Shown here piece after piece: positions 41,034 to 51,828 of a DNA stretch of 64,000 nucleotides. Position 1 is the first letter of the stretch; each line of letters starts with the position of its first letter. The notes under the pieces are model-generated. The model was given only the letters and a program-made list of their open reading frames with translations, was not told where the DNA came from and did not search any database. Position numbers and translations under genes: made by a program. Origin of the DNA: Propionimicrobium sp. PCR01-08-3 (GTDB lineage Bacteria; Actinomycetota; Actinomycetes; Propionibacteriales; Propionibacteriaceae); NCBI RefSeq assembly GCF_030286045.1, contig NZ_CP127390.1, positions 744,001 to 808,000 on the forward strand, read 5' to 3'.

Positions 41034-43768
41034 TGCTGGTTCCCGTTGGCTGCCTGGGCGGTTCCGGGAGCGGCCTGGTCACTCTCGTTCGCTGCCTGGC
41101 CGGGCCCAGATGTGTCCGGGGTGGGCTCGGATGCAGCCGGGGTGGAATCGGCTGCGGCCGGGCCGGAGCCCGCGGCAGCCAGACCGAACTCCTGCACTTT
41201 GATGCCACGCAGCGCTTCGGCCCTGGAATCGGTCAGCACGCGGCGCACCTGCTCGGGCAACTCACGAGCGGCCATCCACTCGTCCAATTTGGCGATCCAC
41301 TCGCGATCGGCGAGCGGCGCGGGCCATAGATAATTGAGTGCGGTCTGCCGGGCCACGTGACCGCGCTTCGCCCAGCTGCCGGACGAGGTCGCGATCTGAT
41401 CGCAAAGGTCGAGATAAGCGTCCTGGTAGCCGGCCACGAGCGCCTCCTGGCCGAACTTCCAGAAGTTGCCGGCAATCGCGATATGAGTGCCATTGGGCAC
41501 GTCGGGATCATCGGTTGCGAGCCTCCAGGCTTCGGCCTTGGTGTCCGGATCGGCGAGTGCTGCACGTGCACCGGCCGCGAACTCGGCACCCGAGATGGTC
41601 TTATCGGACTCGTGTTCGGCGTTGATCTGAGCAGCGCTGATCTGCCCCAGCCGGGCGAGAGTCGTGACGATCGACCAACGACGATCGGCGTCGATCGGCA
41701 GTCCTTCGGGCACCTCCTCGCCGGCGAGCCAGCCTTCCATCAGGCCGGCTCCGGCAGGCGAATCAACCGCAGAAATCACGGCATCTGCAACGGCGATCTG
41801 GTGATCCGAGCCCGGCTGCGCAGTCTTCAGCAGCTCGGCGAGGCTTGCGATCAGGCGAGCCCGCAGTTGATGACGCTGTTCGGGAGCGCTGTAGCGGGTG
41901 ACCGCGAGATGGGCCTGCCGCAACTGGTTGATGGTGGCCGTCACATCGGACTCGGTCGTCAGCCCGTTCAAGATCAGATCCAGATAATCGGACGAGGTCA
42001 TCTCCGCATCGCGCCAGGTGTCCCAGGCGCTCGTCCAGACCACGGCACGAGCCAGCGGATCAACGAGTTCACTCAGGTGCTCGGTGACCACTTGCTGCGA
42101 GGCCTGGTCGAGACGGACCTTCGTGTAGCTGAGATCACGATCATTGAGCAACACCAGGTCAGCGTGCGGCTTGCCGATCAAAGCGTCCACGCTGGTGCGC
42201 TCACCCGTCACATCGATCTCGTGGGATTCGCGGCGCAGCAGGCCACCGGTGCGGCGGTCGTAGAGTCCGATGGCGAGCCGTTGGGTACGAAGAGTCGGAT
42301 GAGCCGGATCGGCACTCTGCACGATCTCGAAACGGGAATAGCTGCCGTCTTCGGCGAGGTCGAAGTCGGCGCGCACCAGATTGACGCCGGTGGTCTCCAG
42401 CCATTCGGACGCAAAGCCCGACAGGTCGCGTCCGCTGGATTTCTGCAAGGCATCCAGCAGATCGGCGAAAGTGGTGTTGCCCCAGGCGTGCTCGTGAAGG
42501 TAATCGCGAACTCCGGCCAGGAACAGCGACTCGCTCACGTAGGCGACCAACTGCTTGAGTACGCTGGCGCCCTTGGCATAGGTGATGCCATCGAAGTTCT
42601 GGTCGACGGTTTCGAGGTCGACCATGTCGGCGGCGATCGGATGGGTGCCGGGTGCCTGGTCGACACGGTAGGCCCACAGCTTGCGCATGTTGGCGAAGGT
42701 CGTCCAGGGATCATTGCCGCCGTAGCGGTGCGCGATCTCGTTCTGGCAGTAGTAGGCGGACCATTCGGCAAAGCTCTCGTTCAGCCAGAGGTCATCCCAC
42801 CAGCGCATGGTGACCAGATCGCCGAACCACATGTGGGCGAGTTCGTGCAGGATCGTATTGTCGCGCCGGGCGTAGTCGTCCGCGGTGACCTTGGAGCGGA
42901 AGAGATACTCATCGCGGAAGGTCACGCACCCGGCGTTCTCCATCGCGCCGGCATTGTACTCGGGCAAGAAAATCTGATCGTAGGAGTCGAAGGCGTATTC
43001 GCGTCCGAAGGCCTGTTCGTAGACCTCGAAACCACGCTGCGTGGTGGTGCCCATCTGCTCGTATTCGAGATACGGCGCCATCGACTCGCGGCAGACGAAG
43101 TCAGCCGGAATGGTGCCCCTGATCGAGGTGATCTCGCCCTCATGCACGTGAAATTCGCCTGCGACCAATGCGGTGATGTAGCTGGAGATCGGAGGCGTCG
43201 GATCGAAGCGCCAGGTGGCGAACCCGTCACCGGCAGGCTCGGGATCAACGCGATGTGAGTTGGAATAGACCTTCCAGTTCTCGGGCGCCTTGACCGTCAG
43301 CTCGTAGCTCGCCTTGAGATCGGGTTGATCGAAACAGCCGTACATGCGGCGGGCATCGGCGGTTTCGAACTGGGTGTAGAGATAAACCTTGCCGTCGGCC
43401 GGATCGACGAAGCGGTGCAGTCCCTCACCGGTCCGCGAGTAGCGGCACAGGGCGGTGACCGTCAACTGGTGTTCGCCGCTGCTCAGCTGAAGTGCCAGCC
43501 GATAGCCGTCGTGGGCATCGTGAGGCAGCTGCACTCCGTCGAGCCAGGCGTCGATGACCTCGTCGGCGATGAGGTCGAGCCAGCTGCTGCCTTCTTCGCT
43601 GGCGAACTGAATGGTCGAGGTGGAGATGAATGTAGCGGCCGGATCCGCAAGAGGCTCGTCGTCCAGCCCGCGTCCCGTCAGGTCGATCGATACACGATAG
43701 GCGTGGTTGGTGATGAGCTGGGAGCGAAGCCTGGCTTCTTCCCGGGTGATGTTCACCGAGCTGGTCAT
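41030..43768 (-). CDS. pepN: Aminopeptidase N (M1 family)
   Basis: Zinc metallo-aminopeptidase, 912 aa, that removes N-terminal residues from peptides. The substrate loop GAMEN is near 272; the zinc site HELAHMWFGD ... NESFAEW (HExxH-18-E) is at about 305-330. It is cytosolic as no signal peptide is seen. An ERAP1-like C-terminal domain follows. The last 50 residues are an Ala/Pro/Ser-rich tail with repeated acidic clusters, absent from the family core. It is coupled to pyrC downstream and divergent from the DsbA-family gene, an arrangement that resembles M. tuberculosis Rv2467-Rv2466c as I recall. Confidence 0.94.
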   Translation of the reverse strand: MTSSVNITREEARLRSQLITNHAYRVSIDLTGRGLDDEPLADPAATFISTSTIQFASEEGSSWLDLIADEVIDAWLDGVQLPHDAHDGYRLALQLSSGEHQLTVTALCRYSRTGEGLHRFVDPADGKVYLYTQFETADARRMYGCFDQPDLKASYELTVKAPENWKVYSNSHRVDPEPAGDGFATWRFDPTPPISSYITALVAGEFHVHEGEITSIRGTIPADFVCRESMAPYLEYEQMGTTTQRGFEVYEQAFGREYAFDSYDQIFLPEYNAGAMENAGCVTFRDEYLFRSKVTADDYARRDNTILHELAHMWFGDLVTMRWWDDLWLNESFAEWSAYYCQNEIAHRYGGNDPWTTFANMRKLWAYRVDQAPGTHPIAADMVDLETVDQNFDGITYAKGASVLKQLVAYVSESLFLAGVRDYLHEHAWGNTTFADLLDALQKSSGRDLSGFASEWLETTGVNLVRADFDLAEDGSYSRFEIVQSADPAHPTLRTQRLAIGLYDRRTGGLLRRESHEIDVTGERTSVDALIGKPHADLVLLNDRDLSYTKVRLDQASQQVVTEHLSELVDPLARAVVWTSAWDTWRDAEMTSSDYLDLILNGLTTESDVTATINQLRQAHLAVTRYSAPEQRHQLRARLIASLAELLKTAQPGSDHQIAVADAVISAVDSPAGAGLMEGWLAGEEVPEGLPIDADRRWSIVTTLARLGQISAAQINAEHESDKTISGAEFAAGARAALADPDTKAEAWRLATDDPDVPNGTHIAIAGNFWKFGQEALVAGYQDAYLDLCDQIATSSGSWAKRGHVARQTALNYLWPAPLADREWIAKLDEWMAARELPEQVRRVLTDSRAEALRGIKVQEFGLAAAGSGPAAADSTPAASEPTPDTSGPGQAANESDQAAPGTAQAANGNQQ

Positions 43769-44112
43769 GGGCCTTCCAATCTTTGTTCGTCCGCATGCGC
43801 GCCGGGCCCGGACGCGTCCCCACTGATTGGGACGCCCGCACTCAGATCGTCCGGTTAGCGCCTGCTACGGCGTCCGTCGGCAGATCTGGGTCACACCCGC
43901 AAACACATAACACTTGGAGGTTACCGGTTGAGCCTGGCAATTTCTTTTCGCCTCGCGGGATTCAGGCATGCTCGGCGCCTGGCGCCTTTTACCCCCGGTC
44001 GCATCACTCGAGCGCCGGCACTCGGTGATATTCATCCGCGCGGGATTCACGTAAAGCGCAAACCGCGGTGCAGCGCCTGGAAGCCGATGAATCCGGGATT
44101 AGCCTTGTTGTC
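43769..44112. other. Divergent region between pepN and DsbA-family gene
   Basis: Apart from the candidate leader ORF (see next entry), no gene is seen. No confident promoter elements were recognised. Confidence 0.4.
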
Positions 44113-44116
44113 ATGA
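43928..44116 (+). CDS. Candidate short leader ORF before DsbA-family gene
   Basis: A 62-aa frame starts at TTG 43928 seven bases after a strong GGAGG (43916-43920) and ends in a TGA overlapping the ATG of the next gene (ATGA). The next gene lacks its own SD, so translation of this frame could be needed to deliver ribosomes. The peptide is basic and has no recognised domain. It may be a leader rather than a functional protein. Confidence 0.35.
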   Translation: MSLAISFRLAGFRHARRLAPFTPGRITRAPALGDIHPRGIHVKRKPRCSAWKPMNPGLALLS

Positions 44117-44727
44117 GCGATGCACAACAGCAGGTTGATTTCTGGTTCGATCCGATGTGCCCGTGGGCCTGGATGGCTTCGCGGTGGATGCTCGAGGTGG
44201 AGAAGGTACGCCCGGTGCACACCGTCTTCCATGTGATGAGCCTTTCGGTACTCAATGAGGGACGCGATCTCGACCCCGACTACATGGAACACATGAAGGG
44301 CGGCTGGATCGGCGTGCGCGCGGCGATCGGTGTGGAGCAGCAGTACGGCAGCGAAGGCCTGCGTAACTTCTACACGGCTATCGGCACCCGCTACCACCCG
44401 AACGGCGAAACCGTCGGCGACCCGGAGGTCGTCAAGGCCGCCTTGCGGGAGTGCGGATTCGACGAGGCGATCGCTGATCGTGCCCAGACGGACGAATTCG
44501 ACGAGGCGCTGCGCGAGTCCCACCATGAGGGCATGGATCCGGTGGGCAGCGACGTCGGTACTCCGGTGCTGCACATCAACGGCAAGGCCTTGTTCGGCCC
44601 GGTGATCTCGCCGGCGCCCAAGGGCGAGGCGGCAGGCGATCTGTTCGACGGTGTGTCGAAGGTGACCGCTGCCGATGGCTTCTTCGAGTTGAAGCGCAGC
44701 CGCGACCGGGACCCGATCTTCGACTGA
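44113..44727 (+). CDS. DsbA-family mycothiol-dependent nitroreductase-like protein (CPWA variant)
   Basis: Thioredoxin-fold protein, 204 aa, of the group including M. tuberculosis Rv2466c, a mycothiol-dependent reductase. The active-site region reads [17 protein letters not shown]: Cys16 is kept but the second Cys of CPWC is Ala19, so only a monothiol mechanism is possible. The cis-Pro loop VGTPVLHI and the FGPVISPAP segment match the family. ATG 44113 has no SD; it overlaps the stop of a possible leader ORF. Divergent from pepN. Confidence 0.85.
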   Translation: MSDAQQQVDFWFDPMCPWAWMASRWMLEVEKVRPVHTVFHVMSLSVLNEGRDLDPDYMEHMKGGWIGVRAAIGVEQQYGSEGLRNFYTAIGTRYHPNGETVGDPEVVKAALRECGFDEAIADRAQTDEFDEALRESHHEGMDPVGSDVGTPVLHINGKALFGPVISPAPKGEAAGDLFDGVSKVTAADGFFELKRSRDRDPIFD

Positions 44728-44892
44728 TTTCTGCTCAACCGCGGTCCACGTCGGGCGCAGCTACTACCTGAGACGTATCTTCGACTTATTTCAGGACGCG
44801 CTCCGCGTGGCGTCCGGTTATTTCTGTGTCTGCTTCCTACGATGTATCGCGAAGATCAAGGAAGTGTGCCGTTCTGGATGGGGTGAAACGAC

Positions 44893-45642
44893 ATGTCAGT
44901 CGCTGAGCAGCTCGAGGAGATTGCTGCACCGGCAACGACCGCGCGGCGCGGCTATTTTGCCGATGATGACGCACCGCGTCTGCAAGTGGCGCCCCGTCGA
45001 GCACAAATCACCGACATGGTGGCTCCGGGATTCGGTTTCGACCATTTCCCGATCGTTCGTGAGAATCCACGCCGCAAGGCGCCGATACGTGCGCGGCTCG
45101 ATCGTTGGCTGCTCGGACGCGGCGATTCCGCCGCGAGGCGCGCCCTGATTGATCCGAACGAATTGCTGGCTTCTCAGCTCGTGCGGCTGTCGGGTCTGGA
45201 TCCCCGTTGGGGATTCCTGCAGGCAACCCGAGCTACCGAACAGGGCGCGGAGCTTGACCATTGGGCGATCGGCCCGGGCGGTATCTACCTGCTGAGCGCA
45301 AAGTATCTGCCGGGCTCGAAGCTGCACGTCACTGGTGACCAATTTCTGGTCGACGGCGAGCAGCGTCCTTATGTTCCCGAGATCCGCGGCGAGGCGCAGC
45401 GGCGAGCGGACGACTTCTCATCGTCCATGCGCTGGGATGCCGGCATTACCGGTGTCATCGTGCCGGTCGACGATCGGCGCATGGTGATCGAGCGGTTCCC
45501 CGAAGAAGTTGCCGTGCTGGGCGAGAACGATTTGACGAACTGGCTTGTCAACAGGCCTGAACAGTTCAACAAGCGTCAGGTGCTGGCGGCCTTCGATGCG
45601 GCTCGTGAGACCACCTTGCAGGTGCCGAAGTTCGATTTGTGA
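44893..45642 (+). CDS. NERD-like domain protein of unknown function
   Basis: 249-aa soluble protein. Residues about 105-155 (ATRATEQGAELDHWAIGPGG then YLLSAKYLPGS) resemble the nuclease-related (NERD) domain, where an Asp and a following E/D-x-K-like motif form a possible nuclease core; here the Lys is in SAKY. The N-terminal 90 residues are Arg-rich and unrecognised. No signal peptide or membrane segment. It is followed by a strong terminator, so it is probably monocistronic. Function unknown. Confidence 0.6.
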   Translation: MSVAEQLEEIAAPATTARRGYFADDDAPRLQVAPRRAQITDMVAPGFGFDHFPIVRENPRRKAPIRARLDRWLLGRGDSAARRALIDPNELLASQLVRLSGLDPRWGFLQATRATEQGAELDHWAIGPGGIYLLSAKYLPGSKLHVTGDQFLVDGEQRPYVPEIRGEAQRRADDFSSSMRWDAGITGVIVPVDDRRMVIERFPEEVAVLGENDLTNWLVNRPEQFNKRQVLAAFDAARETTLQVPKFDL

Positions 45643-45653
45643 TCTGACAGTAG

Positions 45654-48170
<2,517 letters not shown>

Positions 48171-48281
48171 CCGACAGGTAGCGGGTCGAGCGGCGGTTCC
48201 TGCTCGTTTGCTTCTCAGCGATCTTCGTGTCGTCCGCTGGATCTGGCACCGAGGCCTTGCCAGATCTGCCACGATTGGAGC

Positions 48282-48743
48282 ATGCGCGTACACATCGGAA
48301 CTGACCATGCCGCTTTCGAGCTGAAGGAGTATCTCGTCGAGCATCTGAAGGCGGATGGCTACGATGTCGTCGACCACGGTGCGGCTAGCTACGATGCCGA
48401 GGACGACTATCCGGATTACATTATTCCGACCGCCGAAGCTGTTGCTGCCGATTCCGGCTCTTTGGGCATCGTGCTCGGCGGATCCGGAAATGGTGAACAG
48501 ATCGCCGCCAACAAGGTAAAGGGCATCCGGGCGGTGCTCGCAGACAACGCCGAACTGGCCGAACTCGGTCGCCAGCATAACAATGCCCGGTGCCTGGCGA
48601 TGGGCGGACGCTTCGTGGCACCGGAGTTGGCTTTGGAGATCGCGCGAGCCTTCCTGACCACGCCCTGGTCGGATGAGGAACGCCACGCCCGCCGCGTGGC
48701 GAAGATTGAGCGCTACGAGCAGACGGGTTCCTTGGCCGGATAG
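48282..48743 (+). CDS. rpiB: Ribose-5-phosphate isomerase B
   Basis: 153-aa isomerase interconverting ribose-5-phosphate and ribulose-5-phosphate. The N-terminal GTDHAAFELKEYL supplies the phosphate-binding region. The active-site loop is GGSGNGEQIAANK, with Glu72 where enteric RpiB has Cys, the actinobacterial form known from M. tuberculosis. RQHNNARCLAMGGR follows. It links the transketolase and 6-phosphogluconate dehydrogenase of this window into the pentose phosphate pathway. Confidence 0.94.
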   Translation: MRVHIGTDHAAFELKEYLVEHLKADGYDVVDHGAASYDAEDDYPDYIIPTAEAVAADSGSLGIVLGGSGNGEQIAANKVKGIRAVLADNAELAELGRQHNNARCLAMGGRFVAPELALEIARAFLTTPWSDEERHARRVAKIERYEQTGSLAG

Positions 48744-49020
48744 GTGGAGCGTCTCTTCCCGAGACGCTGACGCCGACTCTTGAAGGGAGTTCTTGCCCAC
48801 ATCTTCGAATTCGCGACTGCTCGGAAAGACGAGGTAGACGCACGCGGAGCAATCGCATCGGAATGCGCGATCATTCTGCTCGTCGCAGTTCGTATTGGCG
48901 CTCTGCAGGTCACGGCAAAAGCAGGCTGTCCAAAGTGGCCGTCGCCCGGCGATGTCGCAATTGGAGCAATATCTGTGGGTCCAGTACACTGGGCAAGGTT
49001 CGCCGTGATGTCGGCGGCAC

Positions 49021-49096
49021 CGGGGCGTAGCGTAGTGGCTAGCGCGCCTGCTTTGGGAGCAGGAGACCGCAGGTTCGAGTCCTGTCGCCCCGACCA
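49021..49096 (+). tRNA. tRNA-Pro(TGG)
   Basis: Acceptor stem CGGGGCG/CGCCCCG, D arm present, anticodon stem CCTGC/GCAGG with loop TTTGGGA giving anticodon TGG, T loop TTCGAGT, discriminator A and encoded CCA (49094-49096). It borders an accessory-looking region downstream; no duplicated tRNA 3' end (att site) was found there. Confidence 0.95.
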
Positions 49097-49655
49097 GAGT
49101 TGCACTTGTTCAAGGCCATGTTGACACTAGTCAAGTCACAATTTGGTGTCTTGAATCCCATCTCGATCATGTCGGGTTATTGCTGGTCCTGCGTTGTGCC
49201 CGGATCTCCGTCAGCCTGTAGCTCGACGGCCATGGATGATCTGTGGTGGCTCCAAGGACAGCACACCATCACGCCTTAACGGTGCGGGGCGGAGGCGCAG
49301 AGTGCGCGTCAAGGCTTATCCGGGCACGCTGTGCCGCACTCGCAAGGAGGTGGAGCCGGTCAATGCTAAGCGGACACCCGGCGCCGCCCTTTCGCTATCC
49401 AGTCTGGACGATAACGAACTACTCGGCGAGATAGCTTGAAGGTTGTGGAGTGGGTGGGACAGCTGACAAATCGTTTGAGGCACCAAGACAGAGTCCACAA
49501 GGCGACCCTGAGTCGCTCGACACTGGTCATGCGGAGATAATCGAAACATTCCTACCCAGGCCCGCTCTGGAGTGGGTGCGCAATAAAGCGGCAAGTACTA
49601 GCACGGAGCCCCAGGGCCGGGCCTTCGGGGAAATGAAGATCAGGAGTAGCAGACA
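49097..49655. other. Gene-free 559-nt stretch after tRNA-Pro
   Basis: No credible gene is seen. It contains short frames with an AAGGAGG-like SD near 49346 but none resembles a protein. It may be the debris of an integrated element, or the leader of the HsdR_N-like gene. Confidence 0.4.
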
Positions 49656-50732
49656 ATGGAGTTCGAGGACGCGCTGGAGGATATCGCTTCCAAACTCGCC
49701 GATTATGGCGACAGCCTCACCACCGAAGAGGCAACCAAGAATGCGATCATCATGCCGTTCATCTCTCGAGTGTTCGGATACGACGTGTTCAATCCGAAAG
49801 AAGTGATGCCTGAATTCACTGCCGATATTGGCACCAAGAAGGGCGAAAAGATCGACTACGCTATTCTGCACGATAGCGACGTGCAGATGCTAATCGAATG
49901 CAAGAAGGCGGGCGAAGAACTCAAACTCAACAATGCGTCGCAACTTTTCCGCTACTTTCATGTCTCGAATGCGCGAATCGGAGTGCTCACCAATGGCTGT
50001 GTCTGGCAGTTCTTCACCGATCTGGACCATCCGAACAAAATGGATGAGCGTCCCTTCCTCGTCCTTGATCTTCGCAACATTGACGCCTATGCGCTGCCCG
50101 AACTGAAGAAGCTCACTAAAGATGCCTTTGACCTCGAATCCGTCCTTACAGCGGCCGAAGAGCTCAAGTATGTGTCCAGCATCAAGCGAGTCATTGGTGG
50201 GCTGTTTGAAGATCCGAGTGAAGATTTTGTAAGGCTCCTCGTCACACAGGTCTACGATGGCTCGCTCACCGCTAAGATGCGCGAATTCTTCACGCCAGTC
50301 GTAAGGAAAGCCATCAAGCAGTTCACCAACGACTCCGTAAACGCCCGTCTTAAGACTGCACTCCAAGACCAGGCTCCAGCAGTTGCCGCAGCGGCTCCAG
50401 TGGATGATGCCCAGGTGACGGTGCCCGAGAAGAGGACGGATGGGGTAGATACGACGGTGGAAGAACTCGAAGGATTTCAGATTGTTCGGGCAATCGTTGC
50501 GTCTGAGATCAACTGGGACCGCGTGGTGTCTCGTGATACGAAGTCATACTTTGGGGTTCTGGTTGACGACACAAATCGCAAGCAGATCTGCCGACTTCAC
50601 TTCAATCATGCGCAGAAGTACCTTGGACTGCTTGATGAGAATAAGAACGAGACTCGGATACCCATCTCCGAAGTTGGAGACATCTATAACCATGCAGACG
50701 TATTGCGAGATGCTGCAAGACGATTCGCCTGA
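49656..50732 (+). CDS. Orphan type I restriction endonuclease-like (HsdR_N) protein
   Basis: 358-aa protein with an N-terminal PD-(D/E)xK nuclease domain of the HsdR_N type: conserved EEATKNAIIMPF near 24-35, KIDYAI with Asp67, and LIECKKAG with Glu81, Lys83. It lacks the helicase motor of a full HsdR, and no hsdM or hsdS gene is adjacent. The C-terminal 90 residues (EGFQIVRAIVASE ... ) form a separate domain often seen with such nucleases. The sequence is AT-richer than its neighbours and lies just after a tRNA, which suggests horizontal transfer. It may be a solitary defence or phage-derived nuclease. Confidence 0.7.
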   Translation: MEFEDALEDIASKLADYGDSLTTEEATKNAIIMPFISRVFGYDVFNPKEVMPEFTADIGTKKGEKIDYAILHDSDVQMLIECKKAGEELKLNNASQLFRYFHVSNARIGVLTNGCVWQFFTDLDHPNKMDERPFLVLDLRNIDAYALPELKKLTKDAFDLESVLTAAEELKYVSSIKRVIGGLFEDPSEDFVRLLVTQVYDGSLTAKMREFFTPVVRKAIKQFTNDSVNARLKTALQDQAPAVAAAAPVDDAQVTVPEKRTDGVDTTVEELEGFQIVRAIVASEINWDRVVSRDTKSYFGVLVDDTNRKQICRLHFNHAQKYLGLLDENKNETRIPISEVGDIYNHADVLRDAARRFA

Positions 50733-51123
50733 AAGAAGCTCACACGCACTGCCAGTCTGGCAAAGCGCAGAATGACTTGACTAGAAGCGGACGCTCCTGA
50801 GAGGGCTGTGAAGCCGCATCTCGTGGGTCACGGGACGGTGCGGCTTGAGCGGGAGCTGTCAAGTGACTGCATACAATATTTCGCACCAGTGCATGGAAGA
50901 GCGGTTGACAGGGCAGAAAACATATACGATTCTTGGATCTGGCTAGACGTACCACGTGCTCCTCGGAGGTGTAGCCTTCGGCCGAGTTGGCTGACGGCGA
51001 CATAACTCCGACTGACGGACCGCGCTCGTCGCTGCGCTATGGCAGCGGCGCACGGGCAATCCTCCTGGCAGAGCACTCTGGACCGAACGCAGACAAAGAG
51101 GACTGTTGATTTTGGAGACAAGG
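50733..51123. other. 391-nt gene-free region before cyclase gene
   Basis: No gene is seen. It contains a TGCCAGTCTGGCA palindrome at 50750-50762, a TTGACA-like hexamer near 50904 (possible -35, with no good -10) and a small CGCTGC/GCAGCG hairpin (51030-51047). It probably holds the promoter of the cyclase-MFS pair. Confidence 0.4.
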
Positions 51124-51828
51124 ATGAGTGAAGTCGACCAGCGACGACTAATCGATCTCTCGATGCCGATTGAAGAGCATTGGCGATTCACGCCGAGTTT
51201 CGAAACCAAACTGGCTGCTCGACCTCAATTCACATTTCATTCGACAATCGTGAAGATGGGTGCTCACGGATTCAGTCATGTTGATGCGCCATTTCACGTC
51301 GATCAGGCGATGGACACGATCGAGAAGATCGATCTCGAGCACTTTTGGGGACCGGCATCGATCATCGATCTGAGCGACCTCGGCGACAATGCCGAATACA
51401 GTCGTGAGGTTCTGGAGCCACGCGCCGAAAACGTCCAAAGCGGCGATATCGTCCTCTTGCGATCTGATCAGGAGAGGCGGCATCCGACAACCGAGAAAGA
51501 GTATTGGACGGCCTCGCCCTGGGTGAGCCTGTCCGGTGCTCGTTTCCTTCTGGAGTGCGGCGCGAAGGGGGTGGCCTTCGATTTCCCGCAAGACCGCAGT
51601 ATTCGGGCGGCGTACGATCCAGCCTACGTGCCCAGTGACGATCCGGACGAGGACGAGGCCTGTCACCTCGTTCTTCTTCCGAAGACGGTTCTTCAGTTCG
51701 AGTACCTACGAAACTTCGCGGCAATCGATCAACCGCGTTTCATCTTCATGGGGCTGCCATTGAAGATCGTCGGCAGTGACGGTGGTCCGGTGCGCGCGGT
51801 TGCGATGGAAGGCGTGCAGAATGTCTGA
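51124..51828 (+). CDS. Cyclase-family metal hydrolase (kynurenine formamidase/isatin hydrolase-like)
   Basis: 234-aa protein of the cyclase family (metal-dependent amide or ring hydrolases). The metal motif HGFSHVDAPFH is at 48-58, a variant of HxGTHxDxPxH with all His and Asp ligands kept. Downstream GDIVLLRSDQ and the DFPQDRS segment fit the fold. ATG 51124 with SD GGAGACAAGG is chosen. It overlaps the MFS gene by 8 nt, so the pair likely imports and hydrolyses one compound. The substrate is unknown. Confidence 0.75.
   Translation: MSEVDQRRLIDLSMPIEEHWRFTPSFETKLAARPQFTFHSTIVKMGAHGFSHVDAPFHVDQAMDTIEKIDLEHFWGPASIIDLSDLGDNAEYSREVLEPRAENVQSGDIVLLRSDQERRHPTTEKEYWTASPWVSLSGARFLLECGAKGVAFDFPQDRSIRAAYDPAYVPSDDPDEDEACHLVLLPKTVLQFEYLRNFAAIDQPRFIFMGLPLKIVGSDGGPVRAVAMEGVQNV

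Noticed and set aside
41357-43258. 633-codon plus-strand frame inside pepN
   Set aside because: Antisense to the M1 peptidase with GAMEN and HExxH motifs; no recognisable domain.
49194-49439. Short frame after tRNA-Pro with SD-like AAGGAGG
   Set aside because: The SD does not precede an in-frame start at good spacing and the product resembles no protein.
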